34,333 nt of DNA from an uncultured Planctomycetaceae bacterium (GTDB lineage Bacteria; Planctomycetota; Planctomycetia; Pirellulales; UBA1268): contig CAJXFK010000016.1 of NCBI GenBank assembly GCA_913052575.1, positions 1 through 34,333 on the forward strand, in the 5' to 3' direction. Below are positions 1 through 7,811 of the stretch, piece by piece. Each line of letters opens with the position of its first letter. Position 1 is the first letter of the stretch. The notes under the pieces are model-generated. The model saw only the letters and a list, made by a program, of their open reading frames with translations, had not been told where the DNA came from and ran no database searches. Both the position numbers and the translations under genes were made by a program.

Positions 1-444
1 CTGGTCATTGCTGAGATTCAACAATCCAGCGATGTCACATTTCGTCTTTTCGACTGGAACCGAATTGATAAACACAATAAACCAAGGGCGCTTCACCTCA
101 ACGAAGGACTTGCGGCAACACGCTTTACGGGCCCAGTCACTCTTGCGAAAAAAAAATTAACAACAGACCCGGTTGTTCACCGTCTTGTTGAAAGCTCCTA
201 TTTCTACTTCGACGACGTGCGTCCGTCCTCAACCTGGTCCACAAACGGCAATTGCTGCGAAATTATTGCAGTATTATCTGGTGAGGTACGATTTTCTTCT
301 GACTGGAATCTCCCAACACTGACAAGAGGCGACTGTGCTCTTTTTCCAGCGAGCCTTCAACCACAAAGTCTGTCATGCCTCTCGATCGGCCAAGAGAATC
401 CACATCTGCTCCGAATTACCGTCCCACGAGCAACCGAAACCTAA
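1..444 (+). CDS. manA: Mannose-6-phosphate isomerase, type I, C-terminal part (cut by window edge)
   Basis: The reading frame is open from base 1 and ends with TAA at 442-444, giving 147 residues of a longer protein. It should interconvert mannose-6-phosphate and fructose-6-phosphate in the cytoplasm. The first residues (EIQQSSDVTFRLFDWNR) match the highly conserved stretch of type I Mn/Zn cupin phosphomannose isomerases, which carries an active-site arginine, and the following KPRALHLNEGL fits the family. The rest is the C-terminal cupin half, with the usual late 'GDCALFPAS' turn. The N-terminal metal-binding half lies outside the window. The ATG at 217 is internal and not a start. Family assignment is confident; substrate is inferred from the family. 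Confidence 0.9.
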   Translation: MVIAEIQQSSDVTFRLFDWNRIDKHNKPRALHLNEGLAATRFTGPVTLAKKKLTTDPVVHRLVESSYFYFDDVRPSSTWSTNGNCCEIIAVLSGEVRFSSDWNLPTLTRGDCALFPASLQPQSLSCLSIGQENPHLLRITVPRATET

Positions 445-546
445 AAATTAGTGAAGTCACCTAAAATCCTCTTATTTTCGACCTTTGGAAAACCGAGGAG
501 CGTCCCTAGACTTCGTATCGATCTGCTTTGCGTCTGTGACTGTTCT

Positions 547-550
547 GGAG
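547..550 (+). promoter_or_regulatory. Shine-Dalgarno GGAG deciding the start at 559
   Basis: GGAG lies 8 bases before the ATG at 559. It favours that start over the in-frame non-ATG codon at 451, which would add 36 uncharacteristic residues before a clear signal sequence. Confidence 0.6.
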
Positions 551-558
551 TAAGCAAA

Positions 559-816
559 ATGCATCTTGCACGAGCGATGGTGATAATTTGTGGTTTTGCG
601 TGTACCGGCTGTGCCGCACTGGGACGGCCGGACTGGACTCAGCCAGGTCCGGCGAAACAACAGCAGCGTCGAGCGGTCCGTTTTGACCCATATTTACAAG
701 ATGATATCGCGCCATCTGTTTTGAGATTGCCCCTCATGGATGGGGCTCGCCCTCGTGATTTTGCCGATCCAGTGCCAGAAGTTACACGATCTCGTTGGTG
801 GGCACCCGTTCGGTAG
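559..816 (+). CDS. Small putative lipoprotein or secreted protein, planctomycete type
   Basis: An 85-residue protein. The N-terminus is a short signal sequence (MHLARAMVIICGFA) followed by CTGCA. The second cysteine sits in a T-G-C context resembling a lipobox, although the -3 position is Cys instead of Leu, so lipidation is uncertain. The mature part is Pro- and Arg-rich, with 'RFDPYLQDDIAPSV' and 'GARPRDFADPVPE'. This composition recalls small 'membrane or secreted' proteins common in planctomycetes, a resemblance from memory that was not checked. Function is unknown. It lies between manA and the pseudouridine synthase on the same strand, with gaps of 114 and 49 bases. Confidence 0.6.
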   Translation: MHLARAMVIICGFACTGCAALGRPDWTQPGPAKQQQRRAVRFDPYLQDDIAPSVLRLPLMDGARPRDFADPVPEVTRSRWWAPVR

Positions 817-865
817 CTGAATGCTGTATCCTTGAGGAATATTAATTCCTCTGGAAATTTCTCCT

Positions 866-1903
866 GTGCCTCAACCACCCCGACGTCCATCGAAAGCCGC
901 AAGGCAGACCCACAGTAGCCCCTTGGCACGAAAGCCATCTCCTCGGTCAGGAGCAAATTATGCCCGACATTCGATACACCGAAATTCTGGTGGTGTCGAC
1001 GACGGTCTTGAACGGCTTCAAAAAGTTCTTGCTGCTGCTGGCCTTGGTAGCCGCCGCTCATGCGAAGAACTCATTACGTCAGGCCGGGTAGAGGTTGATC
1101 GTGAGATTGTTACGACCCTTGGATCAAAAGTGGATCCAGTCCGACAACAAATCCGTGTCGATGGTGAACGACTACCCAACCCTCGTCGTTCTGTATATCT
1201 ACTGAACAAGCCGGTTGGTGTTGTGACAACGAACTACGACCCATCTGGTCGTCCACGAGTGATTGACCTTGTTCCGGCAGATCAACGGTTATTTCCCATA
1301 GGGCGGCTTGATCGAGCAAGTGAGGGCCTTATTCTTGTTACGAATGATGGTGACCTTGGAAATCTTCTCACTCATCCAAGATATGGTGTTGAAAAAAAAT
1401 ACCTGGTTCAAATTGCAGGCATCCCAACAGCAGAGACTGTTGAATCACTCCGGCAGGGCGTCAGCCTCGCAGAGGCGACCGTGCAAGCCAAGAGAGTCTC
1501 TGTCCGTTCTCAGCACAAGCAAAGCACCGTCCTTGAGATGGTTCTTGACGAAGGACGCAATCGAGAGATTCGAAGAATGCTGGCATCTCTAGGTCATAAA
1601 GTACAACAACTCAAACGGATAGCAGTCGGTGACCTGACCCTTGGAAATCTTCTTCCTGGTCAATGGCGGAAACTTAGCTGGGAAGAAATTGAGAAGTTGC
1701 GGCAGGCTGCCACCGCTGCAGTAGGTGAAAATCGCGCTCAAAAACCACGAACAAATGCCCCCAAAAGAACATACGGCGGTAGGTCACGAACAAACCGTGA
1801 CAATTTTAATACCCCAGCAGGGCCGCGGCCTGGTGGGCAAGCCGTCAAACGACGACCCAAACGCCCCGGGAAAGCCTCTTCATGGAGAAAACGGTCTCGC
1901 TAG
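866..1903 (+). CDS. rluB: Pseudouridine synthase, RsuA/RluB/E/F family
   Basis: 345 residues from a GTG start. It isomerises a uridine of rRNA to pseudouridine, most likely in 23S rRNA as RluB does. An S4 RNA-binding domain spans about residues 48-95 (LERLQKVLAAAGLGSRRSCEELI). The catalytic domain follows, with the family motif GRLDRASEGL at 146-155; Asp149 is the expected nucleophile. 'LDEGRNREIRRML' near residue 230 is also typical. The N-terminal 45 and C-terminal 60 residues are low-complexity and rich in Arg, Lys and Pro, as in many planctomycete members, and probably bind RNA. The exact target uridine cannot be read from sequence, so the symbol is a best guess. The pyrK-like gene begins 12 bases downstream. 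Confidence 0.88.
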   Translation: MPQPPRRPSKAARQTHSSPLARKPSPRSGANYARHSIHRNSGGVDDGLERLQKVLAAAGLGSRRSCEELITSGRVEVDREIVTTLGSKVDPVRQQIRVDGERLPNPRRSVYLLNKPVGVVTTNYDPSGRPRVIDLVPADQRLFPIGRLDRASEGLILVTNDGDLGNLLTHPRYGVEKKYLVQIAGIPTAETVESLRQGVSLAEATVQAKRVSVRSQHKQSTVLEMVLDEGRNREIRRMLASLGHKVQQLKRIAVGDLTLGNLLPGQWRKLSWEEIEKLRQAATAAVGENRAQKPRTNAPKRTYGGRSRTNRDNFNTPAGPRPGGQAVKRRPKRPGKASSWRKRSR

Positions 1904-1915
1904 AGCAGTGTTTAA

Positions 1916-2866
1916 ATGAAAAAGGATGTTGGTAGAGTTTCTACATCAGGTAACAAAAGCACTATGAACCTTTCACCTCCGAGCCCCTCATGCACAACCG
2001 TCTATCAGCAAGCTGAAATCATTGCTCACGAGCAAATTGCTGAAGCGACATGGCGGATTCGTATTGACTGCCCCCACCTTGCCAAGACGGCTTGCCCGGG
2101 GCAATTTGCAATGGTCCGTCTCGCCAATCAGAACGACCCACTTCTTGCCCGACCTCTCGCTGTGTATGACGTGTTCGGGGATGACCAAAAAATTGACCAC
2201 TGGCAGCCAACACCGTCACCGACTGGCCGGAGGAATCAAAAATTTGTTGATTTCGTTTATGCAGTCGGTGGTAAATTTACAACTGCCTTAACGAAGTTGC
2301 GTCCAGGTGACTGTATCTCGCTCTGGGGGCCTCTTGGTAACGGTTTTGAAACTCCTGCTGTGAAGCATCTTGTTCTTGTGGCTGGTGGTATCGGACAGAC
2401 TGCGCTTCTCATGCTAGGCCGTGATTTCTTAGCTAAAGTTCCTTCCGGCCATGTCACGTTCTGCTGGGGCGCACGACACGCCAAGTTATTCGGACACACT
2501 GAAGACTTTGTGAATCACGGCATGCAAGTTAGCCTAGCGACACTTGATGGATCAAAGGGCTTTCATGGCACGGTTATCGATCTTCTTGATAGCATGGATA
2601 CAGAAAATGCGTTCGAGGCAACTGCACAGCCTGCCATCGCATGCTGCGGACCTGAAGGAATGATGGCCGCTGTCGCAAAATGGACAGCAGACCGCTCGTT
2701 CAAGTGCCAAGTCTCACTAGAGACACCAATGGCCTGTGGAATTGGGATTTGCTTCAGTTGCGTTGCACCCATTATCGATCAGGAAGGCAACTGGGACTAC
2801 CAAAGAACGTGTATCGAAGGACCTGTGTTTGACAGTCAACATGTTGACTGGGGTACGATGATTTGA
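1916..2866 (+). CDS. pyrK: PyrK-like dihydroorotate dehydrogenase electron-transfer subunit
   Basis: A 316-residue FAD/2Fe-2S reductase of the ferredoxin-NADP reductase fold. The flavin-binding 'ARPLAVYD' replaces the usual RPxS motif, and the nucleotide-binding loop is 'VAGGIGQTALL'. The C-terminus carries the PyrK iron-sulfur signature, Cys274-x4-Cys279-x2-Cys282-x16-Cys299, in the context ETPMACGIGICFSC. In class 1B enzymes PyrK passes electrons from dihydroorotate oxidation by PyrD to NAD+. No pyrD is in this window, so a partner must be elsewhere or the protein serves another dehydrogenase. It is longer than the usual 250-260 residues because of an N-terminal extension and an insertion near residues 85-105. 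An alternative start is the ATG at 1964. It is 12 bases from the upstream gene and probably co-transcribed with it. Confidence 0.85.
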   Translation: MKKDVGRVSTSGNKSTMNLSPPSPSCTTVYQQAEIIAHEQIAEATWRIRIDCPHLAKTACPGQFAMVRLANQNDPLLARPLAVYDVFGDDQKIDHWQPTPSPTGRRNQKFVDFVYAVGGKFTTALTKLRPGDCISLWGPLGNGFETPAVKHLVLVAGGIGQTALLMLGRDFLAKVPSGHVTFCWGARHAKLFGHTEDFVNHGMQVSLATLDGSKGFHGTVIDLLDSMDTENAFEATAQPAIACCGPEGMMAAVAKWTADRSFKCQVSLETPMACGIGICFSCVAPIIDQEGNWDYQRTCIEGPVFDSQHVDWGTMI

Positions 2867-2902
2867 TAATCATCTGGCCTCGCTCAGCACCGCGGCCTGT
2901 CT

Positions 2903-3178
2903 TCAGTCTGTCGCTGACTGTGCGGCCACAATTCGAGCACAGAGTCTCGACTTGATTCTGGCTGCTTTATTTTTATGAATTGTCTTCGCTGTCGCTGCTC
3001 GGTCAGCCTTCTTGGCAACAGAGTGAAATAGACTCTTGGCTGCATCAACATCTTTCTCGGAGATTGCCTCAAGCACTTTACGAATTGCTGTTTTCATTTC
3101 TGACTTCACAGCCCTATTGCGATCGCGGCTTCTTACATTTTGACGCAATCGTTTTTTTGCACTTGCCGAATGAGGCAT
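2903..3178 (-). CDS. rpsT: 30S ribosomal protein S20
   Basis: 91 residues beginning MPHSASAKKRLRQN, the standard opening of bacterial S20 (compare MPNIKSAKKRV). The protein is Lys/Arg-rich and helical, with 'RNRAVKSEMKTAIRKV' and 'HKNKAARIKSRL' as conserved blocks. It binds 16S rRNA early in 30S assembly. I prefer this start over the ATG nine bases upstream because the GAGG at 3189-3192 is 10 bases from it but only one base from the upstream ATG. The gene is convergent with pyrK, with 36 bases between the stops. Confidence 0.96.
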   Translation of the reverse strand: MPHSASAKKRLRQNVRSRDRNRAVKSEMKTAIRKVLEAISEKDVDAAKSLFHSVAKKADRAATAKTIHKNKAARIKSRLCARIVAAQSATD

Positions 3179-3188
3179 GTCTGTCATT

Positions 3189-3192
3189 CCTC
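3189..3192 (-). promoter_or_regulatory. Shine-Dalgarno GAGG of rpsT
   Basis: On the minus strand GAGG is followed by 10 bases and then the ATG at 3178. The earlier ATG at 3187 is only one base away, too close to be served by it. Confidence 0.5.
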
Positions 3193-3327
3193 GACTTGAT
3201 TAGGAGCAGGATCTCAATGGTTTATTTGAACCCTAAAAATAACCGACAGAACGTAATTCCGCCAGTGCCCAGACAAAACAAGCCCAATCAGAGGGTTTCC
3301 GGAATTCGCACACTAAAAACTGATCCT

Positions 3328-4710
3328 TCAAGCATCTTCTGAATTCAATTTTTCGAGACGCTGTGCCACATCGCGATACCCAAAATCAATCTCAGCAAGA
3401 TTTGAAAGAAATTTCAAGGCTGCGTCCCTATCTTTCAAAGCCGCAGCTAAAACCCCTGCTCGGTATAAAGCTCTTTTCCGCAAATCAATCTCTCGCTCTC
3501 CCAAGCTTTCTACTGCCGTCTGATAATTCCTCATGGCCAGTGGATACTGCTTAATTTTCTGAAAACACTCCCCTAGTTCAAGAGCTACCGCCCCGCGGCG
3601 ACGTGAGTCGACCTGCACCGCCTGAAAATATTTAATTGCTTCAGCAGGGCTTCCAGCAGTTTTTAGTCGTATAGCAAGCTCAAACTTCCAACTTACATTA
3701 TCTGGATATCTTTCTACTCTTGCAGCAAAGATATCAATTTCTTGTTTTACGAGAGCTGTTCTTAAGCGATCTAATGTTTCCCTAGTTGCTTCATTGTCTG
3801 AAATTTGCACCTGTTTTTCTGCAAGCATAACTCTACGTTTTGACCATCGAATTTGTCTGTCTTCAAGATGCTCTTGAACTTTTAAGTCATTTCCTGATGC
3901 CGCCAAGGCGTCTACAAGCACTTTTTCGGCTTCTTCAATGGAAGCTTCTCGTTCGAGTAAATCGGCTAACTCAAAGGCAGTCTCATAATCAGTCGGTGAC
4001 GTGGCTAATTTTTTCTGCAGTTGCTGCAATGGTGTTACACCATTGTCTTCTTTAGCACTTACTCCACGATCTGCTTGTTTTCTTAGCGTTTTTTCTACAC
4101 TGAGTCGTGCAATCTCTTGCTCAGCTTCTTCCCGCACACTTTTGGTTCCTGCAAGCCGCTGCCAGCAGGATATTGCTTGATCGTACTCACCGAGGCGTTC
4201 CTTATAATTCGCACAGTGCTTGTTTACTGCAATGTCTTTTGGCGCTACGTCAAGGGCTTGACGTAGAAAAAGCCCCTGCGTATCCAGATAATTTACTGAA
4301 CCACAGGCCTCCGCTAAACTCAGGATACATGCAGTGTCAAACGGATCCTTCTTAAGAACGTCAAGGCCTGTCTTGATAGCTTCTCTTGTCTTTCCACTGG
4401 CGAGGAGACGCTTCAGGCTACCCCGACTGCCAGCAGAAAGCAGAGACGCGAGCCCACCTTTTTTCTTTCCCTTATACTTTTTGGATAAGGCTTCCAAGAA
4501 TCGTTGTAGATAAATTGGACTTCCTGGATCTCCCGTGACGCAACTCCCAAATAACTCAATCGCATAGTCATAATTACCTTTTCGCAGGTTATCCGACCCT
4601 GTGGTGAAGCATTTTGTGAGTCGGCTACGTTCGGCCGGTGATGGCGGAGATAGGCCCCCGACATCCTTCTGAGTTCCGACTGCTTGTGTTTCTTCAGTTT
4701 TTCCTGACAT
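3328..4710 (-). CDS. TPR-repeat protein, cytoplasmic
   Basis: 460 residues, no signal peptide and no membrane segment. Degenerate tetratricopeptide repeats can be read near residues 38-70 (NLRKGNYDYAIELFGSCV), 108-188 (ending GEYDQAISCWQRLAG), 238-275 (ETAFELADLLEREASIEEAEKV) and from about 345 to the C-terminus (AGSPAEAIKYFQAV, KQYPLAMRNYQTAVESL). A charged segment near residues 195-225 links the halves. TPR proteins are protein-interaction scaffolds; no partner can be read here. Planctomycetes carry many such proteins. It lies upstream of rpsT on the same strand, 149 bases away, and is divergent from the siroheme-type fusion gene. Confidence 0.8.
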   Translation of the reverse strand: MSGKTEETQAVGTQKDVGGLSPPSPAERSRLTKCFTTGSDNLRKGNYDYAIELFGSCVTGDPGSPIYLQRFLEALSKKYKGKKKGGLASLLSAGSRGSLKRLLASGKTREAIKTGLDVLKKDPFDTACILSLAEACGSVNYLDTQGLFLRQALDVAPKDIAVNKHCANYKERLGEYDQAISCWQRLAGTKSVREEAEQEIARLSVEKTLRKQADRGVSAKEDNGVTPLQQLQKKLATSPTDYETAFELADLLEREASIEEAEKVLVDALAASGNDLKVQEHLEDRQIRWSKRRVMLAEKQVQISDNEATRETLDRLRTALVKQEIDIFAARVERYPDNVSWKFELAIRLKTAGSPAEAIKYFQAVQVDSRRRGAVALELGECFQKIKQYPLAMRNYQTAVESLGEREIDLRKRALYRAGVLAAALKDRDAALKFLSNLAEIDFGYRDVAQRLEKLNSEDA

Positions 4711-4749
4711 GCTTCCTACAATTACACAGAGAATACGACAAAGCCCCTA

Positions 4750-4766
4750 TTGTTAAATCTTAACAA
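4750..4766. promoter_or_regulatory. 17-bp perfect palindrome between divergent genes
   Basis: TTGTTAA-ATC-TTAACAA, with 7-base arms and a 3-base centre. It lies 39 bases upstream of the TPR gene's start and about 180 bases before the opposite gene. The position suits a repressor or activator site, but AT-rich palindromes arise easily by chance and no second copy was found nearby. Confidence 0.3.
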
Positions 4767-4933
4767 AACTTACTGATAGCCTAAACAAAGACGTCACCCA
4801 ACAACCAGCTTTCAAATAAGATTCGACGCATTTAAGTTCTTTAAGGATACCTGATTACGACCTATTTGATGAGATAATTGCAACAATTTGCACACTCCCT
4901 TGAGTTGCTTCGTTATGCTGAAAGGGAAAATTC

Positions 4934-4937
4934 AAGG
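4934..4937 (+). promoter_or_regulatory. Shine-Dalgarno AAGG deciding the start at 4944
   Basis: AAGG precedes the ATG at 4944 by 6 bases. The longer frame would need a TTG at 4878 without a visible ribosome binding site and would add 22 residues before any conserved sequence. Confidence 0.5.
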
Positions 4938-4943
4938 TGTTTG

Positions 4944-6572
4944 ATGAAAAGCCTCCTTACTTCAAACGGTCACGTTACTTACTCGCCTCTTGGAAAAGAG
5001 CCTGGCAGCACTACGTGCAATGGGCATGTCATCTTTGTAGGTGCCGGCCCCGGCCAGCCCGACCTTCTGACTGTTCGTGCTACTCGAGCACTCGAGCAGG
5101 CCAACGTCGTAATCTACGACCAGCTCGTTTCTCCGGCTGTCCTTAATCTGATTCAACCTGACGCACAGAAAATCTCACTAGCGGAAATTCTTGATGGGTC
5201 TACGGGTAAAGATGTTGGCCAAATAATCGGAAAATGTCTTGCTCAACACGCAACAGACAGCCGAAATGTTGTCCGCCTTAAAGGAGGTGATCCTACAATT
5301 TTTGCGAGGCTTCGAGAAGAAATTGAGCCCCTCAACAAATATTCTATCTCCTTCGAAATCATTCCTGGTATTACATCCGCAACTGCGGCGGCTGCAGCGG
5401 CAGGCACACCTCTCACATCACGAAATATTTCATCGAGCCTCACCATCGTCACTGGCCACGAAGCGAAAGAAAAGCAAGACACAATTGATTATGACAAGCT
5501 TGCAATTCAAGAAGGAACTGTTGTGATCTATATGGGAGTTGACCAGGTACAACACTGGTCTAATGCTCTTCTGAAAGCGGGTAGAGCACCTGATACACCA
5601 GTCACTTTTGTAAGCCGTTGTAGCTGGCCAGACCAGCGTATTATCGAAACTACACTCAGTTCATGTGCCGCTGATATCGATGTTGCTCGACTTCCTTCAC
5701 CAGCAGTTGCCGTGATTGGTGAAACGCCACTGTGCAACCCACACCATGACGACGACAAGAGACCGCTGCAAGGATGCCGAATCCTAGTTACTCGCCCAGC
5801 AGGTCAAGCTGATTCAGTTATTGCTGATGTTACGCAACGGGGTGGTGAGGCAATGCACCTGCCATTAATCGAAATTGTTCCAGCTACAAATACGCAAGAA
5901 CTAATCAGTGCTATCACTGATGCATGGTCTTTTGACTGGATCGTATTCACGAGTGCCAACGGTGTTGACCACTTTTGCAGGCAACTCCGACTTCTTCATC
6001 GGGATCCGAGAGCGTTGGGAACTGCGCAAATTGCTGCTATTGGTCCTGCTACTGCAACTGCCCTTGAGAATCATGGTTTGGTCTGCGACTTAATTCCTGA
6101 CAGATGGCTCTCCGAGGGATTTGTAGCAGCATTCAACCAGGATCGTGAAAAGAAGCGATTTCTTCTTATCCAAGCTGAGCGGGGTCGTGATGTATTACGC
6201 AAGGAACTCATAGCGGCAGGCCATGAAGTTCGGCAGGTGGCTGCTTACAAGAGCCAACCAACGACAACTGATCGACGCACAACTATTCGAATGATCGAAC
6301 AGTTTCCGATCACGTGGATCCTACTCACGAGTTCTTTTATTGCAGAAACTGCTGTAAGTATCTTCGGAAATCAACTTCGTTCTTGGAAAATTGCGAGTAT
6401 TTCACCTATCACATCCTCAACGCTGATCCAACTTGGTTACCCAGCGACAGTGGAGGCGCGCGAGCCCACAATGGAGTCACTTTTAGACTCAATAGTATCT
6501 TGGCAAAGCCACCATTCAAAAGACTCAGGGTGTCAAGAATTTCCGGCAAGGAAAACAATGCCGGCCGAATAA
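4944..6572 (+). CDS. cobA-hemD: Fused uroporphyrinogen-III C-methyltransferase / uroporphyrinogen-III synthase
   Basis: 542 residues in two domains. Residues about 28-265 form a SUMT (CobA-type) tetrapyrrole methylase: GHVIFVGAGPGQPDLLTVRA at the start, VRLKGGDPTIF, the 'PGITSATAAAAAAGTPLTSR' region and 'PSPAVAVIGE' at the end. It methylates uroporphyrinogen III to precorrin-2 with SAM. Residues about 274-525 form a HemD domain, opening with CRILVTRPAGQ and containing WIVFTSANGVDHF and AAIGPATATAL; HemD closes hydroxymethylbilane to uroporphyrinogen III. The fusion therefore makes and then methylates the branch-point tetrapyrrole, feeding siroheme or cobalamin. Such fusions are known in several phyla. 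No hemC or other tetrapyrrole gene is in the window. B12-dependent MetH lies about 23 kb away. Confidence 0.92.
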   Translation: MKSLLTSNGHVTYSPLGKEPGSTTCNGHVIFVGAGPGQPDLLTVRATRALEQANVVIYDQLVSPAVLNLIQPDAQKISLAEILDGSTGKDVGQIIGKCLAQHATDSRNVVRLKGGDPTIFARLREEIEPLNKYSISFEIIPGITSATAAAAAAGTPLTSRNISSSLTIVTGHEAKEKQDTIDYDKLAIQEGTVVIYMGVDQVQHWSNALLKAGRAPDTPVTFVSRCSWPDQRIIETTLSSCAADIDVARLPSPAVAVIGETPLCNPHHDDDKRPLQGCRILVTRPAGQADSVIADVTQRGGEAMHLPLIEIVPATNTQELISAITDAWSFDWIVFTSANGVDHFCRQLRLLHRDPRALGTAQIAAIGPATATALENHGLVCDLIPDRWLSEGFVAAFNQDREKKRFLLIQAERGRDVLRKELIAAGHEVRQVAAYKSQPTTTDRRTTIRMIEQFPITWILLTSSFIAETAVSIFGNQLRSWKIASISPITSSTLIQLGYPATVEAREPTMESLLDSIVSWQSHHSKDSGCQEFPARKTMPAE

Positions 6573-6803
6573 GCCGCAAAAGTGTAAATCGCTGAAGGGA
6601 TTCGTTTTCAGCGTCGATACGAGTGTAATCGACAATGTTGGGAATAGGGATTTGTCACCCTAACTCATGCTGTGCGCGAGGGCATTTGCTGCTTAGCCAC
6701 ATTTCATTGTGTTTCGGAATCGCATCGGAGAATCAGTGTGCATTACCAAAGTTTGTCAAACATACACATTGTCTGCACACCCCTACCACATGGGAATACA
6801 ACG

Positions 6804-7448
6804 ATGGCCAACGCCCGCAATATGCAGGGGCTGACGCTACCAATCTCGACGCTACCAATCTCTTGGTATGGAACATTAGCCGATTTCGACAACATGCCTC
6901 AGAATACCGGAACTGTGTGCCTCGAGCTAGATTCAGATGACCTCTGTGTGAAACACAGGCTTCGTATGAAATTACGTTCGGCACGAAACAGTTTCCCAGC
7001 AATGAAAGCTGTGGTTATCTCAAAGCCCAACCAAGATAGCCACTATGATCTTTTAATCGATGAAGGAATCTCAGTCATACTTACACAGTCAACAAATTCC
7101 ACCTTATCAGCGTCTCTGCGGCGACCGACACCAACTGGGTGGCCTTGCCGGAACGTCCAGTGGGGACTTTGGGAGGTGGCACGTGCCAACCCAAAGCAGC
7201 GATTATTCGCTCGAGGATTTTTCACATCTTTCCTGTATGAGCGACCCCACGATGGAACTCTTCGGGTTCTGGATACTGGATCAAAAAATGGAACCTATGA
7301 CCATAAGAAATTTATGAAAGCTACCCGGCGTCTTCAAAATCTCATCTCTAAAAAAATGACTACTGTTATAGGTCTTGATCAGCTCCCAACCTTTTTATCA
7401 AAAAGTAGCTCACGGGAGAGGACTGCTTCGATACTCAAAGCCGCTTGA
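6804..7448 (+). CDS. Orphan protein, perhaps a degenerate polysaccharide-deacetylase-like fold
   Basis: 214 residues from the ATG at 6804; the frame is open upstream to 6672 but that stretch looks non-coding. A weak GGGAA lies 7 bases before the start. I do not recognise it with certainty. The block 'RNVQWGLWEVARANP' and the C-terminal pattern (HDGTLRVLDTG, then a helix, then TTVIGLDQLPTFL) recall the C-terminal half of planctomycete polysaccharide-deacetylase-like proteins, but no NodB metal motif is visible. Residues 11-20 carry an in-frame duplication (TLPIS twice) encoded by a 15-bp tandem repeat. It has no signal peptide or membrane helix. It converges with the small membrane protein gene at 7470-7658. 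Confidence 0.55.
   Translation: MANARNMQGLTLPISTLPISWYGTLADFDNMPQNTGTVCLELDSDDLCVKHRLRMKLRSARNSFPAMKAVVISKPNQDSHYDLLIDEGISVILTQSTNSTLSASLRRPTPTGWPCRNVQWGLWEVARANPKQRLFARGFFTSFLYERPHDGTLRVLDTGSKNGTYDHKKFMKATRRLQNLISKKMTTVIGLDQLPTFLSKSSSRERTASILKAA
6833..6862 (+). repeat. 15-bp perfect tandem duplication
   Basis: GACGCTACCAATCTC occurs twice head to tail (6833-6847 and 6848-6862). Its length is a multiple of three, so the reading frame of the surrounding gene is kept and the protein gains a second TLPIS unit. Confidence 0.85.
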
Positions 7449-7469
7449 ATAACCGAAAGCAAGCGATGG

Positions 7470-7658
7470 CTACTCTTCGGCCCTGCTCATCAATGCGGAC
7501 CAACTCAAATATGCAAGTATTGCACTGCTTAAAATAAAACCAATATCAGCGAGCACGCTCACTCGACTGAACGGAATTGCGACAGCCAAATCTGCCATAA
7601 AGAGGATACTTACGATCCCCGAAACGACCATACCGGCAAACGAAACAGACTTCGACAC
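7470..7658 (-). CDS. Small two-helix membrane protein
   Basis: 62 residues from a GTG start. Two hydrophobic segments, about residues 7-29 and 36-57, make it almost entirely membrane-embedded, with a charged tail (SRAEE). A very good ribosome binding site (GGAGGG at 7668-7673, 9 bases before the GTG) argues that it is a real gene despite its size. Function is unknown; it recalls small hydrophobic proteins seen in planctomycete genomes, from memory only. It is divergent from coaD and convergent with the orphan gene. Confidence 0.65.
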   Translation of the reverse strand: MSKSVSFAGMVVSGIVSILFMADLAVAIPFSRVSVLADIGFILSSAILAYLSWSALMSRAEE

Positions 7659-7667
7659 GCCGTAAGA

Positions 7668-7673
7668 CCCTCC
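7668..7673 (-). promoter_or_regulatory. Strong Shine-Dalgarno GGAGGG for the 62-residue membrane protein
   Basis: Read on the minus strand, GGAGGG is followed by 9 bases and then GTG. It is one of the best ribosome binding sites in the window and is the main support for the short gene. Confidence 0.65.
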
Positions 7674-7798
7674 AAAAAGTTACCGGAAAATTCAGGTGCT
7701 ACAAATCAATCTATTTGAGATTTCTCTCTGAGATACCATACTTGGTCCTCCACGGAGATCCAACAGGATCTTTATTGTTTGTAAATGAGAAATTGTTC

Positions 7799-7802
7799 GG
7801 AG
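7799..7802 (+). promoter_or_regulatory. Shine-Dalgarno GGAG deciding the coaD start at 7812
   Basis: GGAG is 9 bases upstream of the GTG at 7812. The ATG at 7785 lies upstream of this site and has no binding site of its own. Confidence 0.5.
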
Positions 7803-7811
7803 TCAGTGTTC

